NCBI RefSeq assembly: GCF_042651485.1
Contig: NZ_JBHSDH010000006.1
Location: forward strand, 34,878-98,877
DNA length: 64,000 nt
Direction: 5' to 3'
Source of the DNA: Sphingorhabdus_B arenilitoris
GTDB lineage: Bacteria > Pseudomonadota > Alphaproteobacteria > Sphingomonadales > Sphingomonadaceae
In this document: positions 26,046 to 39,401 of the stretch, in pieces
How the letters are laid out: each line of letters opens with the position of its first letter
Position numbering within the stretch: the first letter of the stretch is position 1
Made by a program: the position numbers and the translations under genes
Notes under the pieces: generated by a model
Databases searched by the model: none
What the model was told of the DNA's origin: nothing
What the model saw: the letters and a program-made list of their open reading frames with translations, nothing else

Positions 26046-26984
26046 ATGACGAAAACAAACGGGCGGCCGGTTTTTCGGTTGCCCGTTTGGTCGTTCTTTT
26101 TCCGGATCGGAGCAGTCCACAGCAATAATCAAAAACTGTTGCTTTTATGTGCAGCGGCGGCCTTAATTTTGACCAGCTGGACACAAACTGCGGATATGTT
26201 GCTGCCAGCAGTTTGCGCGCTGATGCTCGTCGTTGGCCTGCCCCACGGCATTTTTGATTATCTGACTCTGCGTAAAATCGGACACAAGATGCGCGGGCGG
26301 ATAATGGGACCGTTGGCAGGTTATTGCGCGGCGGCTTTGTTGACTTGGGCAATGTGGCAAGTGGGCCCGCTTTTATCCCTCTCACTTTTTTTGATAGTCG
26401 CGGTTGTTCATTTTTCGGAAGATTGGATGAAGGAACAATCTAGGCTGGGTGCAATTGCCATGGCGATCAGCATGATTGCTTTGCCCTCTATTCTGTACCC
26501 TGCCGAATTGGCCCTATTGTTGAGCGCGGTAGCGGGTGTTGAGGCAGGCATGCTGGCCGACAGTTTACGACTGGTCGCCCCCGTTTTTGGCTTGGTCGCG
26601 GTTGCTCATGTAGTAATCGCTGTCAGTGACAATGCCATCGAAATCGCATGGCGGAACCTTACGCTATTACTCTGTGCCTTTTTTCTGCCTCCGGGGATTG
26701 GATTTGCGATATATTTTTGCGTGCATCATTCACCGATGCATTTTTCCGAGGGAAAAGCACAGCTCACAAGTTATGAGGGCAATGTAAACCAATTTTATGT
26801 CGGCATGTCAGCGGCATGTGTTTTGGCTGTTGCATTTGTATTTATATTTCAACCCCACCAAATGCTGGACAAGGCGATTGTCGCTTCGACATTTCAAACG
26901 CTGTCGATCCTCACTATTCCGCATATGTTATTGGCTTTGGTAACAGCCCGTTATGTCCCATCTTTTGGGCATTCGCAGCAATAG
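26046..26984 (+). CDS. blh: beta-carotene 15,15'-dioxygenase Brp/Blh
   Basis: 312 residues from the ATG at 26046 with GGAAAG upstream; an ATG at 26028 without a ribosome site would add 6. The iron-binding histidines sit in GLPHGIFDYL, VVHFSEDW, CVHHSPMHFSEG and IPHMLLA among 7 to 8 hydrophobic helices, the Brp/Blh pattern. It splits beta-carotene into two retinals, the chromophore of the rhodopsin encoded 25 bases upstream. Confidence 0.93.
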   Translation: MTKTNGRPVFRLPVWSFFFRIGAVHSNNQKLLLLCAAAALILTSWTQTADMLLPAVCALMLVVGLPHGIFDYLTLRKIGHKMRGRIMGPLAGYCAAALLTWAMWQVGPLLSLSLFLIVAVVHFSEDWMKEQSRLGAIAMAISMIALPSILYPAELALLLSAVAGVEAGMLADSLRLVAPVFGLVAVAHVVIAVSDNAIEIAWRNLTLLLCAFFLPPGIGFAIYFCVHHSPMHFSEGKAQLTSYEGNVNQFYVGMSAACVLAVAFVFIFQPHQMLDKAIVASTFQTLSILTIPHMLLALVTARYVPSFGHSQQ

Positions 26985-27099
26985 TTGAGTTGGATAGCGG
27001 GTTAATCAATTCATCTACGATTGTTTTATCGTACATCTCGTATTAGCGGTATTCAGCAACGCTGTAACCATCAACATTGCTGAAAGATTGATTGCCTGA

Positions 27100-27792
27100 A
27101 TGACCTACACTCTTATCACCGCCAACCGTAATTATTCGAGTTGGAGCCTGCGTCCTTGGCTGCTGATGAAAGCGCTCGGTATTGGTTTTGAGGAGCGGTT
27201 TGAACCCTTTACCAAAGACAGCAATTACGATGAATTTCGCTCATTCTCGCCGACGGGCCAAGTCCCGGTACTGATTGACCAAGACAAGACAATATACGAT
27301 TCGCTGGGAATCACGCTCTATCTGGCGGACCGGCATGAAGGTATTTGGCCAACCGCTGAATCGGCAAGGGCGTGGGCGCAATGTGCTGTCGCCGAAATGC
27401 ATGGCGGTTTTACAGCTTTACGGAACGAATGCACAATGAATGTCGGCGTGCGAGCAAAGCTGCGTGCCCAATCGCCTGCTCTAACGCGCGATGTCGCTCG
27501 TATAAAAGAGCTGTGGAGTGAGGGGCTGAATCGCTTTGGTGGGCCCTATTTGGCGGGTAGTGATTTCAGCGCAGTCGACGCTTTTTTCGCGCCTGTTGCT
27601 TATCGTGTTCGGACCTATGATCTGGATGTCGGTGACGGAGGCGCGGCTTGGGCAGATCAGATTATTGCCCATCCCGCGATGCAGGATTGGGAGGCGCAAG
27701 CGCTCGCCGAAACTTGGCGCGAAGTTGGTCATGAAGAAGAATTAGCCGCCTTTGCCGACGTCACGGCGGATTATCGTACGGCATCAGTTTAA
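27100..27792 (+). CDS. glutathione S-transferase family protein
   Basis: 230 residues. The N-terminal thioredoxin-like domain has NRNYSSWSLRPWLLMKALG, where Ser residues near 13-14 take the catalytic place, and the SFSPTGQVPVLID and YDSLGITLYL glutathione-site motifs. The C-terminal helical domain ends by residue 220. It could be a zeta-like or maleylacetoacetate-type transferase, but no pathway neighbours point to a substrate. Confidence 0.88.
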   Translation: MTYTLITANRNYSSWSLRPWLLMKALGIGFEERFEPFTKDSNYDEFRSFSPTGQVPVLIDQDKTIYDSLGITLYLADRHEGIWPTAESARAWAQCAVAEMHGGFTALRNECTMNVGVRAKLRAQSPALTRDVARIKELWSEGLNRFGGPYLAGSDFSAVDAFFAPVAYRVRTYDLDVGDGGAAWADQIIAHPAMQDWEAQALAETWREVGHEEELAAFADVTADYRTASV

Positions 27793-27814
27793 GCTGCGCG
27801 TCAACAGGCCAGTC

Positions 27815-28108
27815 ATGGCTGACTATGTTGAGTTGAGACCTGTTCGTGCCACGGCATGGGGTGAGATAACATCCGCCAGTGATAGCGGGCGGCTTGTCAT
27901 TAGTTTGCTATATGCAGACCTTGGCTGGCGCACGATCCGGAAGCGCGGCGACTTGACCGAGCGCGGTGCATCGAAAACCGGTGAAGGCCTGGCCACAGCT
28001 GCAGCTTTGCTGACCACAGGATTATTCAAAGGTAAGAATGCCAAGATACCGGCGGGAACGCAGGCTGTTGGCCGGATAATGAAAGATGTGGTGCTGACGC
28101 CGCGTTAG
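27815..28108 (+). CDS. hypothetical protein
   Basis: 97 residues from the ATG at 27815 with AGG a few bases before. A longer reading from 27752 would overlap the GST gene by 40 bases. It carries a Gly/Ala-rich middle (GEGLATAAALLTTGLFKG) and the ending KIPAGTQAVGRIMKDVVL, which resembles beta-strands of small envelope-associated domains. Not recognised. Confidence 0.5.
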   Translation: MADYVELRPVRATAWGEITSASDSGRLVISLLYADLGWRTIRKRGDLTERGASKTGEGLATAAALLTTGLFKGKNAKIPAGTQAVGRIMKDVVLTPR

Positions 28109-28123
28109 GTTCTGGCTGGCGCT

Positions 28124-28534
28124 TTATTTTTCAGCCATAGCGATAATCTCTACCCACTGTGCCGCGCTAACTGGGCTAACGGAAAGGCGGGATTGTTTGA
28201 CTAGGGCCATATCTGATAATTTCGGATTGGCTTTTATCTCCTGCAATGGCACGGGCCGCACCAATGCTTTCACCGGGCGGACATCGACGAGCACAAATTT
28301 GTCATTATCCGCCGATGGGTCGGGGTAATGGCTGCGCGTTATCTCCATGATGCCAACCACCGCCAATCCGGTGCGGGAATGATAGAAAAAGGCAAGGTCG
28401 CCCTTTTCCATGGCGCGCATATTTTTGGCGGCGGCGAAATTGCGCACCCCGCTCCATTTGGTTTCGCCGTCGCGGGTTAAGTCATCCCAGCCATATTCAT
28501 CGGGTTCAGATTTCATCAACCAATATTGCGTCAT
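28124..28534 (-). CDS. EVE domain-containing protein
   Basis: 136 residues, one EVE domain (PUA-like fold): QYWLMKSEPDEYGWDDL at the start, WSGVRNFAAAKNMRAMEKGDLAFFYHS and GIMEITRSHYPDP. EVE proteins read modified bases in DNA or RNA. No restriction or modification genes are nearby, so it is likely the housekeeping version common in proteobacteria. Confidence 0.92.
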   Translation of the reverse strand: MTQYWLMKSEPDEYGWDDLTRDGETKWSGVRNFAAAKNMRAMEKGDLAFFYHSRTGLAVVGIMEITRSHYPDPSADNDKFVLVDVRPVKALVRPVPLQEIKANPKLSDMALVKQSRLSVSPVSAAQWVEIIAMAEK

Positions 28535-28589
28535 GGCTTGCTCCGTTCATTTGACCATAAATGACTAGCCCGGAATTAAGCCTGTTGTT

Positions 28590-29540
28590 ATGACCTTGTC
28601 CATGACACAAATGCCGATCATTTCGCTCGCCAGTGACGACCCCGCCGCTTTGGGACAGGCGCTGGGTGACAGTTTCAAACAATATGGTTTTGCCACCGTT
28701 ACCAATCATGGACTCGATGCTGGATTGGTAAAGCGGGCATGGGAATTGACGGCTCAGCTGTTCGCCCGGGAGGAAGCCTATAAACGGCGCGGCTATAAAG
28801 AGGGTATTGCCGGAGCGCGGGGGTATACGCCGTTTAAGACGGAAATTGCCAAAGGTGCCGCGCATCGTGATCTGAAGGAATTTTGGCATATCGGTAGGAC
28901 ATTGCCTACAAACAGCCCGCTGCGTGCATCGATGCCGGACAATATCTGGCCCGAGGATATGCCGGAATTTGAGCAGGTTTTCACGCAGCTTTACGCCGAT
29001 ATGGACCGCGTTGGGGCAAAAATATTGTCGTCTATCGCGCTCTATCTAGGCCTGGAGGCCCATTGGTTTGATCCGGCGATCGAAGATGGCAATAGCGTGC
29101 TTCGCCTGCTGCACTATCCGCCGATTGAGGGCGAGGACACGGGCGGCGCGATCCGGGCAGGCGCGCATGAAGACATCAACCTGATCACGTTATTGCTGGG
29201 CGCGGAAGAGGCGGGTCTTGAGATATTGCGCCCCGATGGCAGCTGGCAAAGCGTTTCGCCGCCCGAAGGAGGCCTCGCCGTCAATGTGGGGGATATGTTG
29301 CAGCGGCTGACCAACCATGTCCTGCCGTCCACAACGCACAGAGTAGTCAACCCCGCCGGCGACCGCGCACAGCATAGCCGCTATTCGATGCCCTATTTCC
29401 TGCATTTGCGCAGCGATTTCCCGATAGCGACTCTGCCTGGCTGTATCAGCGCAGACAATCCCAACCGCTATCCGCAGCCGATTTTGGCCGACGATTATCT
29501 GCGCGAACGGTTGATCGAAATCGGCTTGTTGAAGGCATAG
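28590..29540 (+). CDS. 2-oxoglutarate/Fe(II)-dependent oxygenase, isopenicillin N synthase-like
   Basis: 316 residues. The N-terminal part (PIISLASDDP, YGFATVTNHGLD) and the iron-binding triad HED in AGAHEDINLITLL with the distal HRV in TTHRVVNP, plus the RYSMPYFLH stretch with the 2-oxoglutarate-binding Arg, mark the family. Substrate unknown. Start codon 28590; an ATG at 28602 is also possible. The glycosyltransferase begins 14 bases after its stop. Confidence 0.88.
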   Translation: MTLSMTQMPIISLASDDPAALGQALGDSFKQYGFATVTNHGLDAGLVKRAWELTAQLFAREEAYKRRGYKEGIAGARGYTPFKTEIAKGAAHRDLKEFWHIGRTLPTNSPLRASMPDNIWPEDMPEFEQVFTQLYADMDRVGAKILSSIALYLGLEAHWFDPAIEDGNSVLRLLHYPPIEGEDTGGAIRAGAHEDINLITLLLGAEEAGLEILRPDGSWQSVSPPEGGLAVNVGDMLQRLTNHVLPSTTHRVVNPAGDRAQHSRYSMPYFLHLRSDFPIATLPGCISADNPNRYPQPILADDYLRERLIEIGLLKA

Positions 29541-29554
29541 GACCGCCCATCGCA

Positions 29555-30415
29555 ATGACCGCACCCGATATTTGCATCGCCGTTTTGGCGCATAATGAAG
29601 CAGGCCGGATCGCGACTTGCCTCAATAGCCTGCCACTGGGCCACGCCGATGTGGACATCCATGTCGTGATTAACGGGTCAACCGACGACACGGCGCAGAT
29701 TGCCCGTTCCATTGCGGCGGCAACGCATAACTTGACCGTGCATGAATATGAGCAAGGCGGCAAATCGCGCAGTTGGAACCGTTTCGTTTTTGACGAGCTA
29801 AACGGTTTCAGCACCTATCACATTTTTGTCGACGGCGATGCCCAATTGCGGCCCGGTTCGGTGGAGGCATTATGTAGCGCGCTGCAAAACGATCCCAGCG
29901 CCAATGCGGCATCCGCATTACCCATGAACGGCCGCCGCGCCGGATATTATGCCGATGCGATGCGCCGCGATCACGGGCTGTTCGGCGACCTTTATGCGTT
30001 AAGCGGCCAATTTCTGTCGCGGATGAAAGCGCAGAATATCCGCCTGCCCGAAGATTTAATAGGCGATGACGGCTTGATCGCCGCGATGGCAAAAACGGAT
30101 TTGGGGAATGAGGATAATTGGCGCGACGACAGAATCGCCGTGTGCGACAATGCGGGTTTTTTATGTGAACCGGTGTCCTTGCTGCAAATTAACAGCTGGC
30201 AAATGCAGTATAAACGCATGATAAATTACAGCGTCCGGCATTTCCAAAACCGGATGATCACCGATATTATGCGCGGACCGGGTCCCGCCGGATTGCCGCC
30301 GACATTATCCAGCCTATATCCGCAGCAGCTTCCCCAATATCGCCCGAGGGCCCGTTTTCCCGAATTTTGGTTTGACCGGATTGCGTTGAAACGCATGGCG
30401 GCCAGCGCGGGGTAA
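29555..30415 (+). CDS. family 2 glycosyltransferase
   Basis: 286 residues. The GT-A fold is visible in ICIAVLAHNEAGRIATCL, VVINGSTDDTAQIA and the metal-binding FVDGDAQLRPG (DxD-like). No membrane segment is obvious. It likely transfers a sugar in cell-envelope or exopolysaccharide synthesis and faces a flippase gene on the opposite strand. Confidence 0.88.
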   Translation: MTAPDICIAVLAHNEAGRIATCLNSLPLGHADVDIHVVINGSTDDTAQIARSIAAATHNLTVHEYEQGGKSRSWNRFVFDELNGFSTYHIFVDGDAQLRPGSVEALCSALQNDPSANAASALPMNGRRAGYYADAMRRDHGLFGDLYALSGQFLSRMKAQNIRLPEDLIGDDGLIAAMAKTDLGNEDNWRDDRIAVCDNAGFLCEPVSLLQINSWQMQYKRMINYSVRHFQNRMITDIMRGPGPAGLPPTLSSLYPQQLPQYRPRARFPEFWFDRIALKRMAASAG

Positions 30416-30467
30416 AGGCGGCGCACCGCCCCGTCACTTTCCGGCAAGCAGAGCTTCTGCCAGAGCG

Positions 30468-32006
30468 TTAGGCAGAATCGGTTTGCGCTGCACCGGGGGT
30501 AATGGGTTCGGGGGCGCGTCGCCGTAACACGCGCAGCACCTCCAAACAGGTTTCGCGTGAAAAGAACCAGCATAGACCAATATATACGCCAGCGCCCACG
30601 GCCGATAATATCGCAAGATGCAGTGGCGGCCATATATGACCGGCGAAGTTGCCGATGACGACCCGGTCGAATAATGTCACCGCGAGCCCCATGATGATGG
30701 CTGCACCAAGACCAGGCATGACCGCCTTGGCCAGCTCACGTAATTCAAAGCCGACATGCCCGCGCGCGTTATATATCGTGAACGTGAGCAACAAGGGCAG
30801 GGCGATCAGCCAGCCCACCGAAAGCCCCATCGCGCCATAGGGCACCGCAAATATCCAGATGACCGGCATGATGATGGCGCCAGCAATAGGCGTGCGGATT
30901 GAGATATGGGGCAGGCCAATCGCATTGAGTATCGGGTGAAACAAAATCTGCAACGTCATGATCGGCATGGCCAGCGCCATAACCATGATCAGCGGCGCTG
31001 CCTCTGTCCACTTTGGCCCGAGCAGCGTGTCAACAAACGGATGGGCGGTTGCCGCCATGCCGATATAGAGCGGGCAGGTGATCAGCATAATCAGCCGGAC
31101 CGCTTTGATGAAGCTATAGGATAGCGCGCTGCGATCATTTTGCAGCCGGGCATAAGCGGGAAAAGCCACTTCATTTAAGGGCGGGACGAATTTCGTTGCG
31201 AATAGCTGCGTCAGGAATAGCGCCTGCGCATATATGCCCATTTGGTGATTGTCGAAAAACCGGCCAGCGATGAAAATGTCCGATTGGCTTTGCACGATGA
31301 AAAATCCCTGGCTGAGCAGCATCAGGCCGCCAAAGCTGAATACGCTCCATGCGCCTTTGAAATTGAAACTGGGAATCACCCAAAAACGGGTAACGATCAT
31401 CAGGACGATGGCCCGAGCCCAAAATCCAGCAATGGGCGCAAATACCAATGTCCATACGCCCCAGCCCGCCAGCGCGAGGCCAAGCGCGACTGCGGCGGAG
31501 AATATGGCGACCGACAAATTGACGATGGCGGGCTTTTTGAATTCCAGCTTCCTGCTCATCATTGCTTCGGGCAGGACCAGAAAGGGCGTGGACAGATAGA
31601 TGAGCGATTGCCAGCGCAGCATATCGGCCACCATCGATTCGCGGTAATAAGCCGCCGCCGCTGGCGCCACGATGGTCAATTGGATCAATGCCAGCGCCGC
31701 ATTGACGAGAATCAGCATGCCAAAAGCCTGCCTTATCCGAATCGGTTCCAGCTTTTCCTGCTGGATTAACGCGCTGGCAAAGCCATATCCGTTCAGGAAA
31801 TTGAGGAATGTGAGGACAACCGATGTCATCGCATAGAGGCCATAGTCACTTGGATCGAGAATGCGGACGACGGCCAATGTGACGCCCCAGCTTATAACCT
31901 GAGCCAATATTTGTGTGCCAGAGCGCCAGAAAACCGCGCTTTTGACGCGGCTTCCGAAATCGCCCGTGGGGGATATGTCATGTTGTCCGCTTTGATCCAT
32001 GGCCAT
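30468..32006 (-). CDS. lipopolysaccharide/exopolysaccharide flippase (MOP family)
   Basis: 512 residues from the ATG at 32006 (alternative 32000). About 12 to 14 hydrophobic helices; the N-terminal WRSGTQILAQVISWGVTLAVVRILDPSDYGLYAM is the usual beginning of Wzx/MOP transporters. It moves lipid-linked sugars across the inner membrane. Longer in-frame sequence upstream is dominated by promoter-like AT-rich DNA. It is divergent from the rRNA operon. Confidence 0.88.
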   Translation of the reverse strand: MAMDQSGQHDISPTGDFGSRVKSAVFWRSGTQILAQVISWGVTLAVVRILDPSDYGLYAMTSVVLTFLNFLNGYGFASALIQQEKLEPIRIRQAFGMLILVNAALALIQLTIVAPAAAAYYRESMVADMLRWQSLIYLSTPFLVLPEAMMSRKLEFKKPAIVNLSVAIFSAAVALGLALAGWGVWTLVFAPIAGFWARAIVLMIVTRFWVIPSFNFKGAWSVFSFGGLMLLSQGFFIVQSQSDIFIAGRFFDNHQMGIYAQALFLTQLFATKFVPPLNEVAFPAYARLQNDRSALSYSFIKAVRLIMLITCPLYIGMAATAHPFVDTLLGPKWTEAAPLIMVMALAMPIMTLQILFHPILNAIGLPHISIRTPIAGAIIMPVIWIFAVPYGAMGLSVGWLIALPLLLTFTIYNARGHVGFELRELAKAVMPGLGAAIIMGLAVTLFDRVVIGNFAGHIWPPLHLAILSAVGAGVYIGLCWFFSRETCLEVLRVLRRRAPEPITPGAAQTDSA

Positions 32007-32097
32007 GGCATATATATGCAAAAGCTTACCAAAGCCTCGCCAAACGGGGGCGCGGAGAAATAAAATCACTTTTTTGAAATAAAATTGCAAAAGGCTG

Positions 32098-32126
32098 TTG
32101 ACCGAATCAAAAGCCCCCCATATATG
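32098..32126 (+). promoter_or_regulatory. rRNA operon promoter
   Basis: TTGACC (-35, 32098-32103), a 17-base spacer, and TATATG (-10, 32121-32126), followed by a C-rich start region. It lies about 350 bases before 16S, as usual in alphaproteobacteria. It overlaps the region upstream of the divergent flippase gene. Confidence 0.65.
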
Positions 32127-32263
32127 CCCTCTCACCGGAGCGAACGAGACGCTGTTTCGCCGCACTGGTCGCCAACATAACGGTCACCTTAATCCCCTGG
32201 GAGTAATTTCAGGGAACCATAGGTGTCCGCTTTTGTGTCGGTGTAAGCCTACGAAAGTTGGCT

Positions 32264-32277
32264 GGCTCTTTGACATT
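32264..32277 (+). promoter_or_regulatory. boxA antitermination site in the rRNA leader
   Basis: GGCTCTTTGACATT matches the boxA pattern. The shared core CTTTGACATTGTGA recurs in the 16S-23S spacer at about 34400, where a second boxA is expected. Confidence 0.6.
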
Positions 32278-32288
32278 GTGATAATAAG

Positions 32289-32311
32289 ATGAAGGGACAT
32301 GTGGGCGACGG
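32289..32311 (+). other. 16S rRNA processing stem, 5' half
   Basis: This 23-base leader stretch pairs with 34047-34069 downstream of 16S with 21 Watson-Crick pairs, one G-U and one mismatch. Such stems are cut by RNase III to release 16S precursor. Confidence 0.75.
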
Positions 32312-32477
32312 CGCCTAGTCCAAGGGCTTTCAGGCCTTGGGTGCTAGGTTAAAAAATTACGTCGTTCAGCACATATGTCCTATACCATGTATAGTAATTT
32401 GTGCAGGAACAACGCCTGAAAAGTTCGAGCATGGGTGGTTAGCGGATTTATCCGTGCCATTCAATGTTTTGGATACA

Positions 32478-33988
<1,511 letters not shown>

Positions 33989-34046
33989 CGGCGGAAAGCG
34001 CTGGAACTTGTTTCCAGAAGAGCTTCCTCCATTCCAAAGAACATTG

Positions 34047-34069
34047 CCGTCGTCCTCATGTCCCTTCAT
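34047..34069 (+). other. 16S rRNA processing stem, 3' half
   Basis: Complementary to 32289-32311; see that entry. Confidence 0.75.
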
Positions 34070-34148
34070 TCTGGAAAACAAGCCAAGCGGCTTGTATATC
34101 TGAGCTGGCCTTATCACGCCTCGCGGTCCGATGGGCCTGCATTGGTGG

Positions 34149-34225
<77 letters not shown>

Positions 34226-34248
34226 TTGCGGCAGCTCGATTTGGTGAC

Positions 34249-34324
34249 GGGGCCTTAGCTCAGCTGGTAGAGCACCTGCTTTGCAAGCAGGGGGTCAACG
34301 GTTCGAACCCGTTAGGCTCCACCA
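34249..34324 (+). tRNA. tRNA-Ala (TGC anticodon)
   Basis: Acceptor GGGGCCT pairs with AGGCTCC, encoded ACCA end; anticodon loop TTTGCAA; T-loop TTCGAAC. It follows tRNA-Ile by 23 bases. Confidence 0.97.
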
Positions 34325-34395
34325 ATTTTTATTCCAGAATGTAGGAAATACAGTTTTCTGATCCTTTGTGATCAGGCGTTTACCTCGGTAAACAA

Positions 34396-34411
34396 TCATC
34401 TTTGACATTGT
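34396..34411 (+). promoter_or_regulatory. boxA in the 16S-23S spacer
   Basis: The stretch CATCTTTGACATTGTG repeats the leader boxA core, the expected second antitermination site ahead of 23S. Confidence 0.55.
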
Positions 34412-34581
34412 GAATGGGTTTTTTAATCGATACCGCGACGGTATATTGGGTGCTTGCATCTGATATAGCGTTGCAATCAAAAACAATTATCTGGCTGAGA
34501 TAATTATCCAGATCATCCGACATAGTTGGGGTGCCTATCTTCAGGCATCGCAGTTCCAACCTTGTCATTGGTGGTGTGGAC

Positions 34582-37377
<2,796 letters not shown>

Positions 37378-37508
37378 TAGAGTCCCACCATCAATGAGAA
37401 TGTTGGAAAGCCGCTTGGCTAACCCATGTTGATGGCGGATGATTGTCCGAGCCGGATAAGAAATTTGCACGGTATTGATTAAACCTTTTGAATATGCGCC
37501 TGCTTCAT

Positions 37509-37626
37509 TGCTTGGTGACCATAGCGTTTGTGCCCCACCCGATCCCATCCCGAACTCGGCCGTGAAACCAAACAGCGCCGATGGTACTACCGCTTAAGCG
37601 TTGGAAGAGTAGGACGTCGCCAGGCA
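37509..37626 (+). rRNA. rrf: 5S ribosomal RNA
   Basis: Starts TGCTTGGTGACC and ends CGCCAGGCA; CCGAACTCGG and GCGCCGATGGTA are present. About 118 bases. It follows 23S by 130 bases. Confidence 0.95.
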
Positions 37627-37678
37627 TTGTAGCAGGCGCATTATTTGATACGGTTAAACCCATTCATAGTTTCAAAAA

Positions 37679-37720
37679 GGGCAGCCGACTGACTGGTTAA
37701 GTTGGCGGCTGCCCTTTTTT
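37679..37720 (+). terminator. terminator after 5S rRNA
   Basis: GGGCAGCCG pairs with CGGCTGCCC over an 18-base loop, followed by six T and preceded by five A. It is a strong intrinsic terminator, though tRNA-fMet follows it in the same direction, so readthrough or a separate promoter is needed for that tRNA. Confidence 0.85.
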
Positions 37721-37756
37721 ATTTATAGGCCGCGCGTGTTGCGGCCTCATTGGTGG

Positions 37757-37833
<77 letters not shown>

Positions 37834-37841
37834 ACAAAATA

Positions 37842-37865
37842 CCCCGCTTTTGGCGGGGTTTTTTT
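37842..37865 (+). terminator. terminator after tRNA-fMet
   Basis: CCCCGC pairs with GCGGGG over a 5-base loop, followed by seven T; eight bases after the encoded CCA. Confidence 0.9.
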
Positions 37866-38040
37866 GTCTGGTAATGCCATTTTTACAAATGGCGTCATTA
37901 TTGCGGTGCCCTTTTCCCATTTTGATCTTCACCTTGCTGATGCCAAAGCACCAATTCTCTGATAGATACCCATCCTTGAACCAATTAAGCTGGCGTGCAG
38001 GTAGAGAAGCGCAAGCCATTACGGGAATGGGAGACGTCCG

Positions 38041-38460
38041 ATGTTGAAACAATACCGCATGATCGCAATTGCCGCAGCAGTCTGTCTCGGCCTAACTATG
38101 ACGGCGAAGCCGGTAGCGACCTCAGCCCGCACACAAGAAGCGACCGGTAAGGTCGAAATATCTCTCAAGAATTTCAAATTTACTCCGGCTGACATAACGT
38201 TGACCGCTGGCAAAACAGTGACGCTCATATTTATCAACGAGGGCACGGGCGGACATAATTTTATAGCTAAAGAGTTTTTTGCCAGCGCCCAAATGGATAC
38301 CGAAACCCGCACAAAATTGGGCAAAAAGGGAGTGGTGGAATTGAATAAGGGTGCTCGCATGGAAATAACACTCACCCCAAAAGTCGGCAGTTACAAAGTG
38401 AAATGCGGGCATTTTTTACATGCTGGCCTCGGCATGACCGGCAGCATTTCTGTGCGCTAA
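38041..38460 (+). CDS. secreted cupredoxin-domain copper protein
   Basis: 139 residues with a signal peptide (AIAAAVCLGLTMTA). One cupredoxin domain follows: FKFTPADITLTAGKTVTLIF, then the copper ligands His in GGHNF and the C-terminal cluster CGHFLHAGLGM with Cys, His and Met. It is a single-domain periplasmic electron carrier or copper-binding protein of the plastocyanin/azurin fold. No copper resistance partners are adjacent. Confidence 0.88.
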   Translation: MLKQYRMIAIAAAVCLGLTMTAKPVATSARTQEATGKVEISLKNFKFTPADITLTAGKTVTLIFINEGTGGHNFIAKEFFASAQMDTETRTKLGKKGVVELNKGARMEITLTPKVGSYKVKCGHFLHAGLGMTGSISVR

Positions 38461-38573
38461 GCTATTCAGATATAACGGCATCACACGCATAATTTTGCCA
38501 TTCATGCTAGAAATATTTCCCATTCCGTTTTGAACCTTTGACCTTATCCATTGTTACGGCCAAAAGGCGGGGG

Positions 38574-39401
38574 ATGATCAAGCGCGCGTCTCGCCTACCT
38601 TCGCCTCGCCGTTCCGCCGCGCGCCGTTCGGCTGCGCGCTTTACCAACGGACCGGCGGTTCATTTCCGCGATGTTACGCATCATTATGGCGGCGCAGTTG
38701 CGCTAGATACGATCAATGTTGAAATTGAAGCAGGCAGCTTTGTCGCGCTGGTCGGGGCATCGGGATCTGGTAAATCCACGTTGATGAAAAGCATCAACCG
38801 GCTGATTACGCCTGCGCAGGGCGACATATTGATTGACGGCAAAAATATCCGTGACGATGACCGTTACCATCTGCGCCGCAGCATCGGCTATGTCATTCAG
38901 GGAACCGGGCTATTTCCGCATTTGACGGTAGCGGCCAACATATTGATCGGCCTGCGTATTTCCGGGCGTGACAAAAACGACGCCCGCGTGGCCGAGCTGC
39001 TCGACATGGTTGATTTGCCCCAGGATTTTGCACAGCGTATGCCCGACAGCCTATCGGGTGGGCAGCAGCAAAGGGTTGGTTTTGCCCGCGCGCTCGCCAT
39101 TATGCCAGGTTTGATGTTGATGGACGAGCCTTTTGGCGCGCTCGATCCGGTGACGCGCGACGCGCTCGGCGATGCGTACCGGAAATTGCATGACAGACTG
39201 GGGCTGACAACGATCATGGTGACGCATGATATGGCCGAGGCTTTGTTGATTGCCGACCGGATTATTGTGCTTGATGCCGGGCGGATCGTTGCCGATGCGC
39301 AGCCATCCGATCTGCTGAATAATGGCGGCGGCGATGTCGCCGATGCGTTGGTCGCTGTGCCCCGGGCGCAGGCGCGGAAAATTGCCGAGATGTTGAAATG
39401 A
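38574..39401 (+). CDS. osmoprotectant ABC transporter ATP-binding protein
   Basis: 275 residues from the ATG at 38574, which has a GGCGGGG ribosome site. Walker A GASGSGKST, Q-loop VIQGTGLFPHL, signature LSGGQQQR, Walker B GLMLMDEP and the H-loop MVTHDMAEAL are intact. It matches the OpuCA/ProV-type ATPase without a CBS tail. An unusual 30-residue basic lead (RLPSPRRSAARRSAAR) comes before the domain. The partner begins in the last codon (ATGA). Confidence 0.9.
   Translation: MIKRASRLPSPRRSAARRSAARFTNGPAVHFRDVTHHYGGAVALDTINVEIEAGSFVALVGASGSGKSTLMKSINRLITPAQGDILIDGKNIRDDDRYHLRRSIGYVIQGTGLFPHLTVAANILIGLRISGRDKNDARVAELLDMVDLPQDFAQRMPDSLSGGQQQRVGFARALAIMPGLMLMDEPFGALDPVTRDALGDAYRKLHDRLGLTTIMVTHDMAEALLIADRIIVLDAGRIVADAQPSDLLNNGGGDVADALVAVPRAQARKIAEMLK

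Noticed and set aside
32007..32165. N-terminal extension of the flippase gene
   Set aside because: The extra 53 residues would cover the rRNA promoter region and do not resemble the family N-terminus.
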